A stretch of DNA of 16,694 nt, taken from positions 1 through 16,694 of the forward strand of contig JALSIO010000468.1 in the NCBI GenBank assembly GCA_026989995.1. Direction: 5' to 3'. Both the position numbers and the translations under genes were made by a program. Source of the DNA: Myxococcales bacterium (lineage in GTDB: Bacteria > Myxococcota_A > UBA9160 > JALSIO01). Below, piece after piece: positions 1 through 9,223 of the stretch. The notes below the pieces were generated by a model. It was given only the letters and a program-made list of their open reading frames with translations, was not told the origin of the DNA and ran no database searches. Position 1 is the stretch's first letter; every line of letters begins with the position of its first letter.

Positions 1-1981
<1,981 letters not shown>

Positions 1982-2025
1982 GGTGGCGCGTATGTACGGC
2001 ATCCCGCCGCGGGGCGCCAGCGTGG

Positions 2026-2343
2026 CTACGGGCCGCGGGGCGCATCCGCGGCGCCGCGCGCGGCCCCGCCGCCCCGCGCGCCGGCCGCCTCCGGGGGAAT
2101 CCGCAGCCGCTGCCCCGGAAAGATCACCGCCGGATCCGCGATCTGGTCCCGGTTGGCGCGGTAGAGCTCGGGCCAGCGATGCGGATCCCCGAGCGCATCC
2201 GCGGCGATGCGCCACAGCGTGTCACCCGGTCGCACCACGTGGACCCGCTCCGCCTCGGCACCGGTGCCCGAAGCCGGGCCGGCGAACGCGGCGATCCCGA
2301 GCGCCAGGGCGGCCACCACGCGAACGAGCCCCCTCCCCCTCAC
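2026..2343 (-). CDS. Small secreted LysM-domain protein
   Basis: A 105-residue protein with an N-terminal signal peptide (basic MRGRGLVR, hydrophobic core [14 protein letters not shown]) and one LysM domain at about residues 33-83. The domain begins [14 protein letters not shown] and ends with the [14 protein letters not shown] motif. The tail after residue 84 is Gly/Ala/Arg-rich and probably disordered. LysM domains bind N-acetylglucosamine in peptidoglycan, so a periplasmic cell-wall-associated role is likely, but no catalytic domain is present. The [12 protein letters not shown] stretch resembles LysM domains of YgaU/Kbp type. The GTG start at 2343 overlaps the aspS stop as GTGA, which suggests translational coupling. 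A later GTG at 2319 lies behind an AGGGGGAGGGGG tract but would remove the basic part of the signal peptide. The gene sits between two housekeeping genes with no obvious functional link. Confidence 0.82.
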   Translation of the reverse strand: MRGRGLVRVVAALALGIAAFAGPASGTGAEAERVHVVRPGDTLWRIAADALGDPHRWPELYRANRDQIADPAVIFPGQRLRIPPEAAGARGGGAARGAADAPRGP

Positions 2344-4148
2344 GGGCGTTCCCGCCGGGGCGCCAGGGCGAGGCCGAGCTCCTCGAGCTGCGCCGGCTCC
2401 ACCGGGGAGGGGGCCCGCAGCAGGAGGTCCTGCCCGCGACTCGTCTTGGGGAAGGCGATCACGTCCCGCAGGCTGGTCGCGCCGGCGAGCACCATCACGA
2501 AGCGATCGTAGCCGAAGGCGAAGCCGCCGTGCGGCGGGGCGCCGGCATCGAGGGCCTCGAGGAGGAAGCCGAAGCGCTCGTCCATCTCCTCGGGCCGGTA
2601 GCCCATGATCTCGAGGATCTTCCGCTGGAGGTCGCTGCGGTGGTTGCGGAGGCTCCCGGAGCCGAGCTCGAGGCCGTCCATCACCACGTCGTAGTGGGTG
2701 GAGCGGACCCGCTCCGGGTCGACGTCGAGCAGATCGAGGTCTTCCTCCACCGGTGCCACGAAGGGCATGTGCATGTAGGTCAGCCGGCCTTCGTCGTCGC
2801 GCTCGAAGAGCGGGAAGTCCACCACGAAGAAGACGTCGTGCTCCCGGCCGTCGGTGCGCCCGAGGCGCTCGCCGAGGTCGCTGCGCAGCCGGGCCAGGAT
2901 GGCGTTGGCGCGTGCCGCCTGGTCCGCCTGGAAGAAGACCACCATGCCGGGCCGCGCCCCCACGGCGGCGGCCACCGCGGCGCGCTCCTCCTCCGAGAAG
3001 AACTTCACGATGGGCGACTGCCAGCTCCCGTCGGCCATCACGCGGATCCAGGCCAGGCCCCGTCCGCCGAGCTCCTTGCGCACGAAGCGCTCGAGGCGGT
3101 CGATCTCGCCCCGGGAGAGCTCCTCCGCGTCCGGGATGGGGAGGCACTTGACGATCCCGCCGCTCTCCACCACCTGTCGGAAGGCGCGGAAGCCGCTCTC
3201 GCGAAAGATCTCCGTCAGGTCGCGGAGCTCGAGGGCGATGCGCCGGTCTGGCTTGTCGGTGCCGTAGCGGGCCATCACGTCCGGGTAGGAGAGCCGCGGG
3301 AAGGGCCGGGGCAGCTCGATCCCGGCCGCCTCGAGGCAGCCCCGGGCGGTCACCTCCTCGAGCACCTCGAGCACGTCGTCCACCCCGGCGAAGGACATCT
3401 CGAGGTCGACCTGGGTGAACTCCGGCTGCCGGTCCGCCCGCAGGTCCTCGTCGCGAAAGCAACGGACGATCTGGAAGTAGCGCTCGAAACCCGCGGCCAT
3501 GAGCAGCTGTTTCATGAGCTGCGGCGACTGCGGAAGCGCGTAGAAGCTCCCGGGCTGCAGCCGGCTCGGCACCAGGAAGTCGCGGGCGCCCTCCGGCGTC
3601 GAGCGCGCGAGGTACGGGGTCTCGATCTCGATGAAGCCGAGCTCGGAGAGGGTGCTTCGGACGGACTGGACGAGGCGGTGGCGGATCGTGAGCGCCCGCT
3701 GCAGCGGAGGCCGGCGCAGGTCGTGGACCCGGTGCCGGAGCCGCACGCTCTCGTCCACGCCCGTTTCCTCCTCGATGGGGAAGGGCGGCGGGGTGGCGGT
3801 ATTCAGGATCCGGAGCTCGTGGACGAAGACCTCGAGCTCCCCGGTGGCGAGCGCGGGGTTGACGGTGTCCTCGGAGCGGCGCCGCACCTCCCCCCGCACC
3901 GCGATCACGTACTCGCTCCGGAGGTGGTGGGCGCGCTCGTGGCAGGCACCGGAGGTGTCGGGCTCGAAGACGATCTGGACCAGGCCGGTCCGGTCGCGCA
4001 GGTCGACGAAGATGACGCCGCCGTGGTCGCGACGGCGGTGGACCCAACCGGCCAGCGTCACCTCCCGGCCGAGGAGTCCGGGCTCCACCTCGCCGCATCC
4101 GTGGCTGCGCCGGAGCGATCCGAGCGAGTCGAGGGTCAGCGCCTGCAT
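2340..4148 (-). CDS. aspS: Aspartyl-tRNA synthetase (bacterial type, possibly non-discriminating)
   Basis: Charges tRNA-Asp with aspartate in the cytoplasm. The 602 residues show the bacterial class IIb layout: an N-terminal OB-fold anticodon-binding domain (about 1-120), the catalytic core, a GAD insertion (about 300-430) and the core C-terminus. Motif 2 is FRDEDLRADRQPEFTQVD (231-248). Motif 3 is GGFAFGYDRFVMVL (541-554) with its Arg549, followed by RDVIAFPKT. The adenylate-site element ALPQSPQLMKQLLM is intact. In the anticodon domain the motif reads RRRDHGG, with His42 where E. coli has Leu30. His here is typical of non-discriminating enzymes that also load tRNA-Asn, as in Pseudomonas aeruginosa. 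The ATG has a strong GGAGGCGGAGGG leader. The stop overlaps the LysM gene start. A candidate promoter lies about 120 bases upstream. Confidence 0.97.
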   Translation of the reverse strand: MQALTLDSLGSLRRSHGCGEVEPGLLGREVTLAGWVHRRRDHGGVIFVDLRDRTGLVQIVFEPDTSGACHERAHHLRSEYVIAVRGEVRRRSEDTVNPALATGELEVFVHELRILNTATPPPFPIEEETGVDESVRLRHRVHDLRRPPLQRALTIRHRLVQSVRSTLSELGFIEIETPYLARSTPEGARDFLVPSRLQPGSFYALPQSPQLMKQLLMAAGFERYFQIVRCFRDEDLRADRQPEFTQVDLEMSFAGVDDVLEVLEEVTARGCLEAAGIELPRPFPRLSYPDVMARYGTDKPDRRIALELRDLTEIFRESGFRAFRQVVESGGIVKCLPIPDAEELSRGEIDRLERFVRKELGGRGLAWIRVMADGSWQSPIVKFFSEEERAAVAAAVGARPGMVVFFQADQAARANAILARLRSDLGERLGRTDGREHDVFFVVDFPLFERDDEGRLTYMHMPFVAPVEEDLDLLDVDPERVRSTHYDVVMDGLELGSGSLRNHRSDLQRKILEIMGYRPEEMDERFGFLLEALDAGAPPHGGFAFGYDRFVMVLAGATSLRDVIAFPKTSRGQDLLLRAPSPVEPAQLEELGLALAPRRERP

Positions 4149-4261
4149 CCCTCCGCCTCCGCGGGATGGGGGATCCCCCCGCGGGCCACCGGTGGCGGAC
4201 CACCACCCGGCCCGGGCCTCCCGAGGAACCGCGAGCTCCCGGCGCCCCCGAGGGAGGCGAT

Positions 4262-4290
4262 GGTTACCCCACCTCGCCGCGCGCTGTCAA
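4262..4290 (-). promoter_or_regulatory. Candidate sigma70-type promoter upstream of aspS
   Basis: A perfect TTGACA hexamer (plus-strand tgtcaa, 4285-4290) stands out in GC-rich surroundings. Sixteen bases later is GGTAAC (4263-4268), or at 17 bases GTAACC, a weak match to a -10 box. The -35 shares bases with the TGA stop of the upstream cyclase gene, and the element lies about 115-140 bases before the aspS ATG in an otherwise gene-free spacer. The -10 match is poor (three of six), so the hexamer could be chance. Confidence 0.35.
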
Positions 4291-5699
4291 ACGGACTCCC
4301 CGGCGGCGCCGCGAAGCTCCGCCGCGGTGGAGACCCGGTTCCGGCCGAGGGACTTCGACCGGTACATGGCCTTGTCCGCGAGGTCGAGCAGGGCCTCGGC
4401 GTCGTCCCCGTGCTCGGGGTAGCAGGCCACCCCCACGCTCACCGTGAGCCGCAGCGGGGTGCCCCGCTCGCCCTCGAAGGTGTGCTCCTCCACCGCCCGG
4501 CGGATGCGCTCGGCCACCGTCCGACCGGCCTCGAGATCGGTGTCCACGAGCAGCACGGTGAACTCGTCCCCGCCGTAGCGGGCCACCGTGTCCACCTGCC
4601 GCACGCAGCGCTGGAGCACCTGGCCGAGCTGCCGGAGGGCGCGGGATCCGACCAGGTGTCCGTGCCGGTCGTTCACGAGCTTGAAGCGGTCGAGATCGAG
4701 AAAGACCACGGCGAGGTGCCCCCCGTAGCGCTCGGCGCGCTGCACCTCGCGGACCACGGCGTCGAGCAGGTAGCGGGCATTGAACAGCTCCGTGACGTCG
4801 TCGATGTAGGCCCGTTCCTGCGCCCGGGCGTACCGCTCCGCGTTCTCGAGGGAGAGGCCGGCGTGTCCGGCGACGATGCGCGCCCGTTCGAGCTCGAGCT
4901 CGCCGAAGGGGCGTCCGTCCTCGAAGACGAAGAGGACGCCGCGCTCCTGCTCGCGTCCGCGCAGGGGCACGGCCAGCAGGCGCACCCCCTCGATGCCCAC
5001 CTCGGCGAGGAGCTCGTGGAGGGGGCCGCAGGAGACGACCTCGAGCTCCTGCCACGTCTCGAGGTCGAGGGGCTTGCCGTGCAGCCACCGCTCGTGGAGC
5101 GGCCGGCACTCGCCCTCCTGGAGCCCCCGGAAGACCACGCCCTCGCCGTGCAGGGCCTCATCCCGGTGGAAGCAGGCGATGCCGCGTCGCCGGCCGAGCG
5201 TCTGCAGGAGCAGGTCGAGGGCCACCGCGAAGACCTCTCCCGGCTCGAGGCACGGGGTCAGCGCCCGGCACGCCTCCACGGTCTCGAGCGCCTCGCGCAG
5301 GCGGAGGTTGTCGGCGAGGAGGTCGCGGCGGGCCAGGGTGCGCTCCACCACGAGGGCGAGCTCCTCCGGCCGCACCGGCTTGCAGAGGTAGTCCGAGGCC
5401 CCCATCCGGAGTGCCTCCACGGCGCTGTCGATGGAGGCGTGGGCGGTGACGAGCACGAACTCGGCATGCGGATGCTCCCGGCGCATCCGGACGAGCAGGT
5501 CGAGGCCCGAGAGGCCGGGCATGGTCAGGTCGGAGAGGACGAGGTCGGCCGGCTCCCGCGAGAGGGCCGCCAGCGCCTGCTCGCCGTCCGCGCAGCACTC
5601 GACCCGCGCGAGGTCGGCCAGCGCCTCACGGGCCAGCTCCCGATCCAGGCGGTTGTCATCCACCACCAGGACCCGGGGCTTCCTCGATCCGTGGACCAT
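4287..5699 (-). CDS. Response regulator diguanylate cyclase (REC-GAF-GGDEF)
   Basis: Predicted to make cyclic di-GMP from two GTP under control of a phosphorelay. Of 470 residues, about 8-125 form a receiver domain with the acidic pair Asp14-Asp15, phospho-acceptor Asp57 (LVLSDLTMPG), Thr85 and Lys107 (CKPV). About 150-300 form a degenerate GAF-like sensor region, and about 305-460 a GGDEF domain. The signature RYGGDEF (GGDEF at 376-380) is intact, so activity is expected. An RQVD motif at 367-370, five residues before GGDEF, matches the RxxD inhibitory site for product feedback. The C-terminal DKAMYRSKSLGRNRV is typical. No partner histidine kinase is encoded in the window. It lies 129 bases after the YCF48-like gene and could share its transcript. 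The ATG at 5699 has only a modest GGGGGAAG leader. Confidence 0.93.
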   Translation of the reverse strand: MVHGSRKPRVLVVDDNRLDRELAREALADLARVECCADGEQALAALSREPADLVLSDLTMPGLSGLDLLVRMRREHPHAEFVLVTAHASIDSAVEALRMGASDYLCKPVRPEELALVVERTLARRDLLADNLRLREALETVEACRALTPCLEPGEVFAVALDLLLQTLGRRRGIACFHRDEALHGEGVVFRGLQEGECRPLHERWLHGKPLDLETWQELEVVSCGPLHELLAEVGIEGVRLLAVPLRGREQERGVLFVFEDGRPFGELELERARIVAGHAGLSLENAERYARAQERAYIDDVTELFNARYLLDAVVREVQRAERYGGHLAVVFLDLDRFKLVNDRHGHLVGSRALRQLGQVLQRCVRQVDTVARYGGDEFTVLLVDTDLEAGRTVAERIRRAVEEHTFEGERGTPLRLTVSVGVACYPEHGDDAEALLDLADKAMYRSKSLGRNRVSTAAELRGAAGESV

Positions 5700-5776
5700 G
5701 GGACTCGGTCTTCCCCCTCGAGCAGGTGATCGGTGGGGTCTTCGGCCCGGGAAAGCCCGCCCTTGAGCCCGCCCAC

Positions 5777-5821
5777 CGGGAGAAGCGGGAGAAGCGGGAC
5801 AACCGGGAGAAGGGGGAGAAG
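5777..5821. repeat. Five-unit tandem repeat of 9 bp
   Basis: Five consecutive 9-bp units with plus-strand consensus CGGGAGAAG: two exact copies, CGGGACAAC, an exact copy, then GGGGAGAAG. They start eight bases past the stop codon of the YCF48-like gene, in the 129-base spacer before the cyclase gene. In the minus-strand transcript the array is a pyrimidine-rich CTTCTCCCG tract. Slipped-strand expansion is the likely origin. I see no known family. Confidence 0.85.
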
Positions 5822-5828
5822 CCCGGAG

Positions 5829-7319
5829 TCAGAACGAGGCGAGCGCCTCGCCCTCCCGACGGGGCGGGAGCACGCGCTCCCAGTGCACGCCCCGGTCGTC
5901 GGTCCGCAGGACCATCCCGCGCTGCCCCACGATGACCCCGCGCTCGTCCCCGGGGGAAAATCCGATGTCGCGCATGAAGGTGAAGATCGGAGGGAAGCCC
6001 CCGCCGGGGCCCTGCCAGCTCTGCCCGCGGTCCGTGCTGACCTGGACATAGCCCTTCTCGCCGACCCCGATGATGCGGTCCCCGGCGCGCTCGATGGCGA
6101 AGAGCGCCTGCTTGCGCCCGGTGTTGCGGTACTCCCAGGTGCGGCCGCCGTCGGCGCTGTACAGCACCACCCCGCCGAGGCCGGCGATGAAGCCCTCGTC
6201 GTCGTTCTCGAAGCGGACGGTGAAGAGGTACGGGTTCTGGGACACCCGCACCAGGACTCCGGGAAACTCCGCGGTGCGGCCGCGCAGGTACCGCTCGAGG
6301 AAGTCCGGGTCGTCCTCGATGAAGTCCTCCCAGTCCCAGGGAGGCGAGCCGCGCATGCGCAGCCGGTCGGAAAGGATGCCGGCCTCCTCGAGGGCGGCCC
6401 GGACCTCCTGCGCCCGGGCCTCGAGGATCTCGAAGAGCTCGCTCGGATCCTCGCGGTTCCGCCCGAACTGCTGCACCTCCCGGGCGCTCGCCACCGGCTC
6501 GATCTCGACGTTCAGGTGCTCCTGGGGCGCGATCGCCGCGGCGAAACCACGCAGGCGTTCCCGGTCCTCGTCGGAGATCGAGAGCACGTTGTAGGGCATG
6601 CGGATGGGGTCGAATTTCTCGCCGCCGGTGATCTCGGCGCGCTGCCAGGTATGCCCGCGGTTCTCGGAGAAGAAGATGTAGCCGAACTCGCCGATGATCC
6701 AGCACCGCGTGCCCGGCGCGCGGGCGCAGTCCACATCGTTGAGCGTCACGTCCTCGAAGACCGGCTCCCCACGCCGCACCCGGTCCTGGTCCACCGGAGC
6801 GAGCCACACGAACTGCGGGTGGGTCTCGTCGATGGTGAGCGAGCGGTCCTGCCAGGAGATGCCGCCGTTGTCGGTGAAGATCCGCGTCCCCCACTCTCCC
6901 ACGACCCAGGCCGTGTTGGCATCGATGGCCTGCACCGCGAAGAGATTCACGCCCTCGGCGATCTTGGGGTTGTCCTGGGCCTTCCAGGTCGCGCCCCCGT
7001 CCTCCGTGCGGAGGATGGTGCCCATCTGGCCCACGGCCCAGCCGCGCTGCGCATCGGCCATGGAGACGCCGTAGATCAGCCGCTTGGTCCCCGTGTCCCC
7101 CTGCCGCCAGGTCGTCCCGCCGTCGTGGCTGTAGTAGATCGCCCCCCAGTACCCCCCCGCGACGATGTGGTCCGGGTCCGGCATGGAGACCGTGTAGAGA
7201 TCGTCGTAGAGCAGGATCTCGCCTTCGCCGCCGCGGGGGCTGAAGTGGATGTCGTGGCACGCCAGGCTCGGGGCGACGACGAGCGCGAGGAGCGCCAGGA
7301 GACGGCACCAGGGGGACAT
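5829..7319 (-). CDS. Secreted YCF48-like beta-propeller with seven Asp-box motifs
   Basis: A 496-residue exported protein. The signal peptide (MSPWCRLLALLALVVAPSLA) ends in SLAC, so Cys21 could be lipidated, although Ser at -3 makes the lipobox imperfect. The rest carries seven Asp-box motifs of the S/T-x-D/N-x-G-x-x-W kind at about residues 64-71, 105-112, 149-156, 218-225, 388-395, 428-435 and 473-480, the number expected for a seven-bladed propeller. Between motifs four and five is an insertion of about 140 residues with a charged, probably helical stretch. YCF48 (HCF136) helps assemble photosystem II in phototrophs; relatives in non-phototrophs have no settled function and are often encoded beside DUF1329 and RND exporter genes. 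The DUF1329 gene is the upstream neighbour here. The ATG follows AGGAG (7327-7331) at seven bases. Confidence 0.85.
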   Translation of the reverse strand: MSPWCRLLALLALVVAPSLACHDIHFSPRGGEGEILLYDDLYTVSMPDPDHIVAGGYWGAIYYSHDGGTTWRQGDTGTKRLIYGVSMADAQRGWAVGQMGTILRTEDGGATWKAQDNPKIAEGVNLFAVQAIDANTAWVVGEWGTRIFTDNGGISWQDRSLTIDETHPQFVWLAPVDQDRVRRGEPVFEDVTLNDVDCARAPGTRCWIIGEFGYIFFSENRGHTWQRAEITGGEKFDPIRMPYNVLSISDEDRERLRGFAAAIAPQEHLNVEIEPVASAREVQQFGRNREDPSELFEILEARAQEVRAALEEAGILSDRLRMRGSPPWDWEDFIEDDPDFLERYLRGRTAEFPGVLVRVSQNPYLFTVRFENDDEGFIAGLGGVVLYSADGGRTWEYRNTGRKQALFAIERAGDRIIGVGEKGYVQVSTDRGQSWQGPGGGFPPIFTFMRDIGFSPGDERGVIVGQRGMVLRTDDRGVHWERVLPPRREGEALASF

Positions 7320-7649
7320 CGAATCACTCCTATCCGGGGCGCGAGGCGCAGAGCGCGCCGGATACTACCACCTTTGCACCAGCTTTCCGCAGCCCGCGCG
7401 GGCCGCCCGGCCCGGCTGCGCGGGCGGCGATCGGCGCCCGGGCGCCCTCCGCCGGACACCCGAGCGGAGGAGCCCTGGGCGGCCGAGCTCCCGAAAACCC
7501 TCGGGCCGGGGCCCGGCCACGCTCCCGAAGGCCCCGGAACCGGGTCGGGCCGCCCCCAAGGAGCGTCCGCCCCGCCCGCGCCGGGCCGGGGTCCGGGGGC
7601 GCCCCGGCGGGGCGCCCCCTTCTTCGGGGGGTGGTCGGCGGGCGGGCGG
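7320..7649. other. Spacer between the DUF1329 and YCF48-like genes
   Basis: This 330-base stretch has no convincing gene on either strand. It is extremely GC-rich at its upper end, where a perfect 11-bp hairpin lies (listed separately). Around 7510-7526 is the palindromic GGCCGGGGCCCGGCC. Near the YCF48-like gene the minus strand reads GGTGGTAGTATCC, where TAGTAT could be a -10 box, but no acceptable -35 element lies 16-18 bases before it. The good ribosome site AGGAG is at 7327-7331. The spacing and hairpin suggest that the YCF48-like gene may be transcribed separately from DUF1329. Confidence 0.6.
7595..7619. terminator. Perfect 11-bp GC hairpin after the DUF1329 gene
   Basis: The arms GGGGGCGCCCC (7595-7605) and GGGGCGCCCCC (7609-7619) are exact reverse complements around a three-base loop. 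The hairpin begins 30 bases past the DUF1329 stop. In the minus-strand transcript it is not followed by a U-run, so it may be a non-canonical terminator, a 3'-end stabiliser or an attenuator. On the plus strand it is followed by TTCTTC, but no plus-strand gene needs it. Confidence 0.5.
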
Positions 7650-8969
7650 CTAGCGGCCCTTGGTGAGGCGGCCGATGTCGATGTATCGCCGCACCCGGCC
7701 CTTGCTCTTGAACGGCACCCCGGAGTTGTCCCAGAACTCGATCCGGTTGCCCGTCCCCGTCTGCACGTTCACGATCGTGTCCGAGACGATCTTGTTGTCC
7801 CGCGGCTCCGGAACCCCCTCCCACCCGGGGTAGTAGTCCGGCTCGTTCGACGCATCCTCGCTCCACCGCTTGTTGTGCCAGATGATCTTCCACAGCTCCT
7901 CCTTCTGGTCGTAGGCGAAGCTGTAAAGCGCGTTCAGCGTCTGCTTGTCGATGTAGATGTCCTTGTGGTGGTACGGGTGGTCCGCGTTCTTCGGCGTCAT
8001 CCGAACCTTCCACACCTTCCGGAGCTCCCACCGGTCGTCCGCGTACGAAAGCCCGTACGGACCGAAGTTGTGATCTCGGGTGTAGGGGTAGGCCCGCACC
8101 TTCGTGTTCATCGGCGCCAGCATCTCGTACTCCCCCAGGCACTCCCACTCGTACTGCGGAGGAATCCCCGCAAAACTCCGCAGGTCGTCGAAGGTGAAGT
8201 CCGTCCCCGAAACCGAGTCCGTCCGCTGCGCCGTCGAAATCCGGCGCACCCGGCGGAGCGTCGGAACGTACACCCACGTGTCGTCGTTCTTCGCCTCCGA
8301 CGGCGGACGGTCCGCGCTCTTGTACCGGTAGGTCATCAGCATGATGCCCCGTGCGTCGAACGGCGCATCCACCTCCACCCCGAAGGCGAACTTCCGCTTC
8401 TCCCCGCGGAACATGTCCCCACCCTGCTTCTCCAGGTACTTCGGCTCCACCCGCTTCGAAAGCCAGATCGTCTTCGACGTCCCCTCGTAGTACAGCGGAA
8501 GCTCCTCACCCCGGTCCCAGTAGCTGTAGTAGTAGTGCGTCTTCGAACCGTCCCCCTCCCACTGGTAGTCGAAGTCCCAGATGATCTTCGCACCCGCCTG
8601 CGGATCCCCGAGACAGTCGATCTCCTCCGGAGGGAAGGGATAGCCCGCCGTGTGACCCTCGAGACTGTTCTCCGGACCGATCTTCGACTGCCCCCGGAAC
8701 TTCTCCGTCGCCGCCAAAAACGGCTTCGCCGGCGAGTAGTCGTAGTACGCCGGACCGATCTCGAGCTGCATCCCCTCGTAGAAGAAGAAGTCCCGGTTCG
8801 CCCAGAACTCCGGCGGGAGATACGGCTTGAGCGACTCGATCTCGTCGTACGTGATGATGTCCCCCTCCTTGAAGGGCGGTCCCACCGCCCCCGTGTCCTC
8901 CTGCGACCACGCGGAAAACGACACGAAGACGAACGAAAGGGCCAGCAGAACGGGCGCGACTCGGTGCAT
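7650..8969 (-). CDS. DUF1329 family secreted protein
   Basis: A 439-residue exported protein matching the DUF1329 family, whose members have a LolA/LolB-like fold and unknown function, possibly lipid or lipoprotein handling in the cell envelope. The signal peptide is MHRVAPVLLALSFVFVSFSAWSQ. The mature protein is rich in Tyr and Trp, with family-like stretches DEIESLKPYLPPEFW, WDFDYQWEGDGS, DTWVYVPTLRRVRR, DDLRSFAGIPPQYEW, and HHKDIYIDKQTL followed by a C-terminal tail rich in aromatic and charged residues. I chose the ATG at 8969 because the signal peptide begins there; the frame is open 19 codons further to 9026, but that part is proline-rich and would spoil the signal. GGAG lies 11 bases before the ATG, rather far. 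The YCF48-like gene follows after 330 bases, a pairing seen in other proteobacteria. Confidence 0.85.
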   Translation of the reverse strand: MHRVAPVLLALSFVFVSFSAWSQEDTGAVGPPFKEGDIITYDEIESLKPYLPPEFWANRDFFFYEGMQLEIGPAYYDYSPAKPFLAATEKFRGQSKIGPENSLEGHTAGYPFPPEEIDCLGDPQAGAKIIWDFDYQWEGDGSKTHYYYSYWDRGEELPLYYEGTSKTIWLSKRVEPKYLEKQGGDMFRGEKRKFAFGVEVDAPFDARGIMLMTYRYKSADRPPSEAKNDDTWVYVPTLRRVRRISTAQRTDSVSGTDFTFDDLRSFAGIPPQYEWECLGEYEMLAPMNTKVRAYPYTRDHNFGPYGLSYADDRWELRKVWKVRMTPKNADHPYHHKDIYIDKQTLNALYSFAYDQKEELWKIIWHNKRWSEDASNEPDYYPGWEGVPEPRDNKIVSDTIVNVQTGTGNRIEFWDNSGVPFKSKGRVRRYIDIGRLTKGR

Positions 8970-9223
8970 GGCGTGAAGATCTCCGGGCTCCGGCGGAGCC
9001 GAGGGGTTCGGGTTTGCAGGAACCAAACATAGCGCGGGTGCCGGATTCGCGACCCCGGAGGGCCGTCGGATCCGCGTGCCCCCGGAGCGCGGCGCCCGGC
9101 GGGCGCACGGCGCGGTGGCCTTCGGAGTCTCCCGAAGAGGCCTGACGGGGCATCAGGCCGGCATGGGAGCGACTCCCCGCCAGCGCACCCGACCGGTGCT
9201 CCGGTGCCGGGTCCGAGCGCGGC
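8970..9223. other. Spacer upstream of the DUF1329 gene with inverted repeats
   Basis: There is no gene here. In the minus-strand sense the part nearest the DUF1329 start holds TATGTT (plus 9026-9031), a fair -10 candidate without a good -35. Overlapping it is GTTTG-7-CAAAC (9012-9028), an operator-like inverted repeat. Further away, just past the VOC gene, lie two overlapping hairpins (listed separately). Confidence 0.4.
9117..9159. promoter_or_regulatory. Two overlapping, mutually exclusive hairpins
   Basis: Hairpin A pairs GGCCTTCGG (9117-9125) with CCGAA and GGCC (9132-9142, two-base bulge). Hairpin B pairs GGCCTGA (9139-9145) with TCAGGCC (9153-9159) around a seven-base loop. Both need GGCC at 9139-9142, so only one can form at a time. 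They lie 65-107 bases past the VOC stop and about 150 bases before the DUF1329 gene. No U-run follows, so a simple intrinsic terminator is unlikely; an attenuator or a chance feature of GC-rich DNA is possible. Confidence 0.35.

Noticed and set aside
1982..2215. Longer N-terminus for icd
   Set aside because: The added residues overlap the LysM gene, look like frame shadow and have no counterpart in Icd proteins.
4217..4260. GCCTCCC/GGGAGGC inverted repeat upstream of aspS as a terminator for the cyclase gene
   Set aside because: The loop is nearly 30 bases and no U-run follows; chance pairing is likely in this composition.
8970..9026. Earlier start for the DUF1329 gene
   Set aside because: It would put 19 proline-rich residues ahead of a good signal peptide, and no ribosome site supports it.
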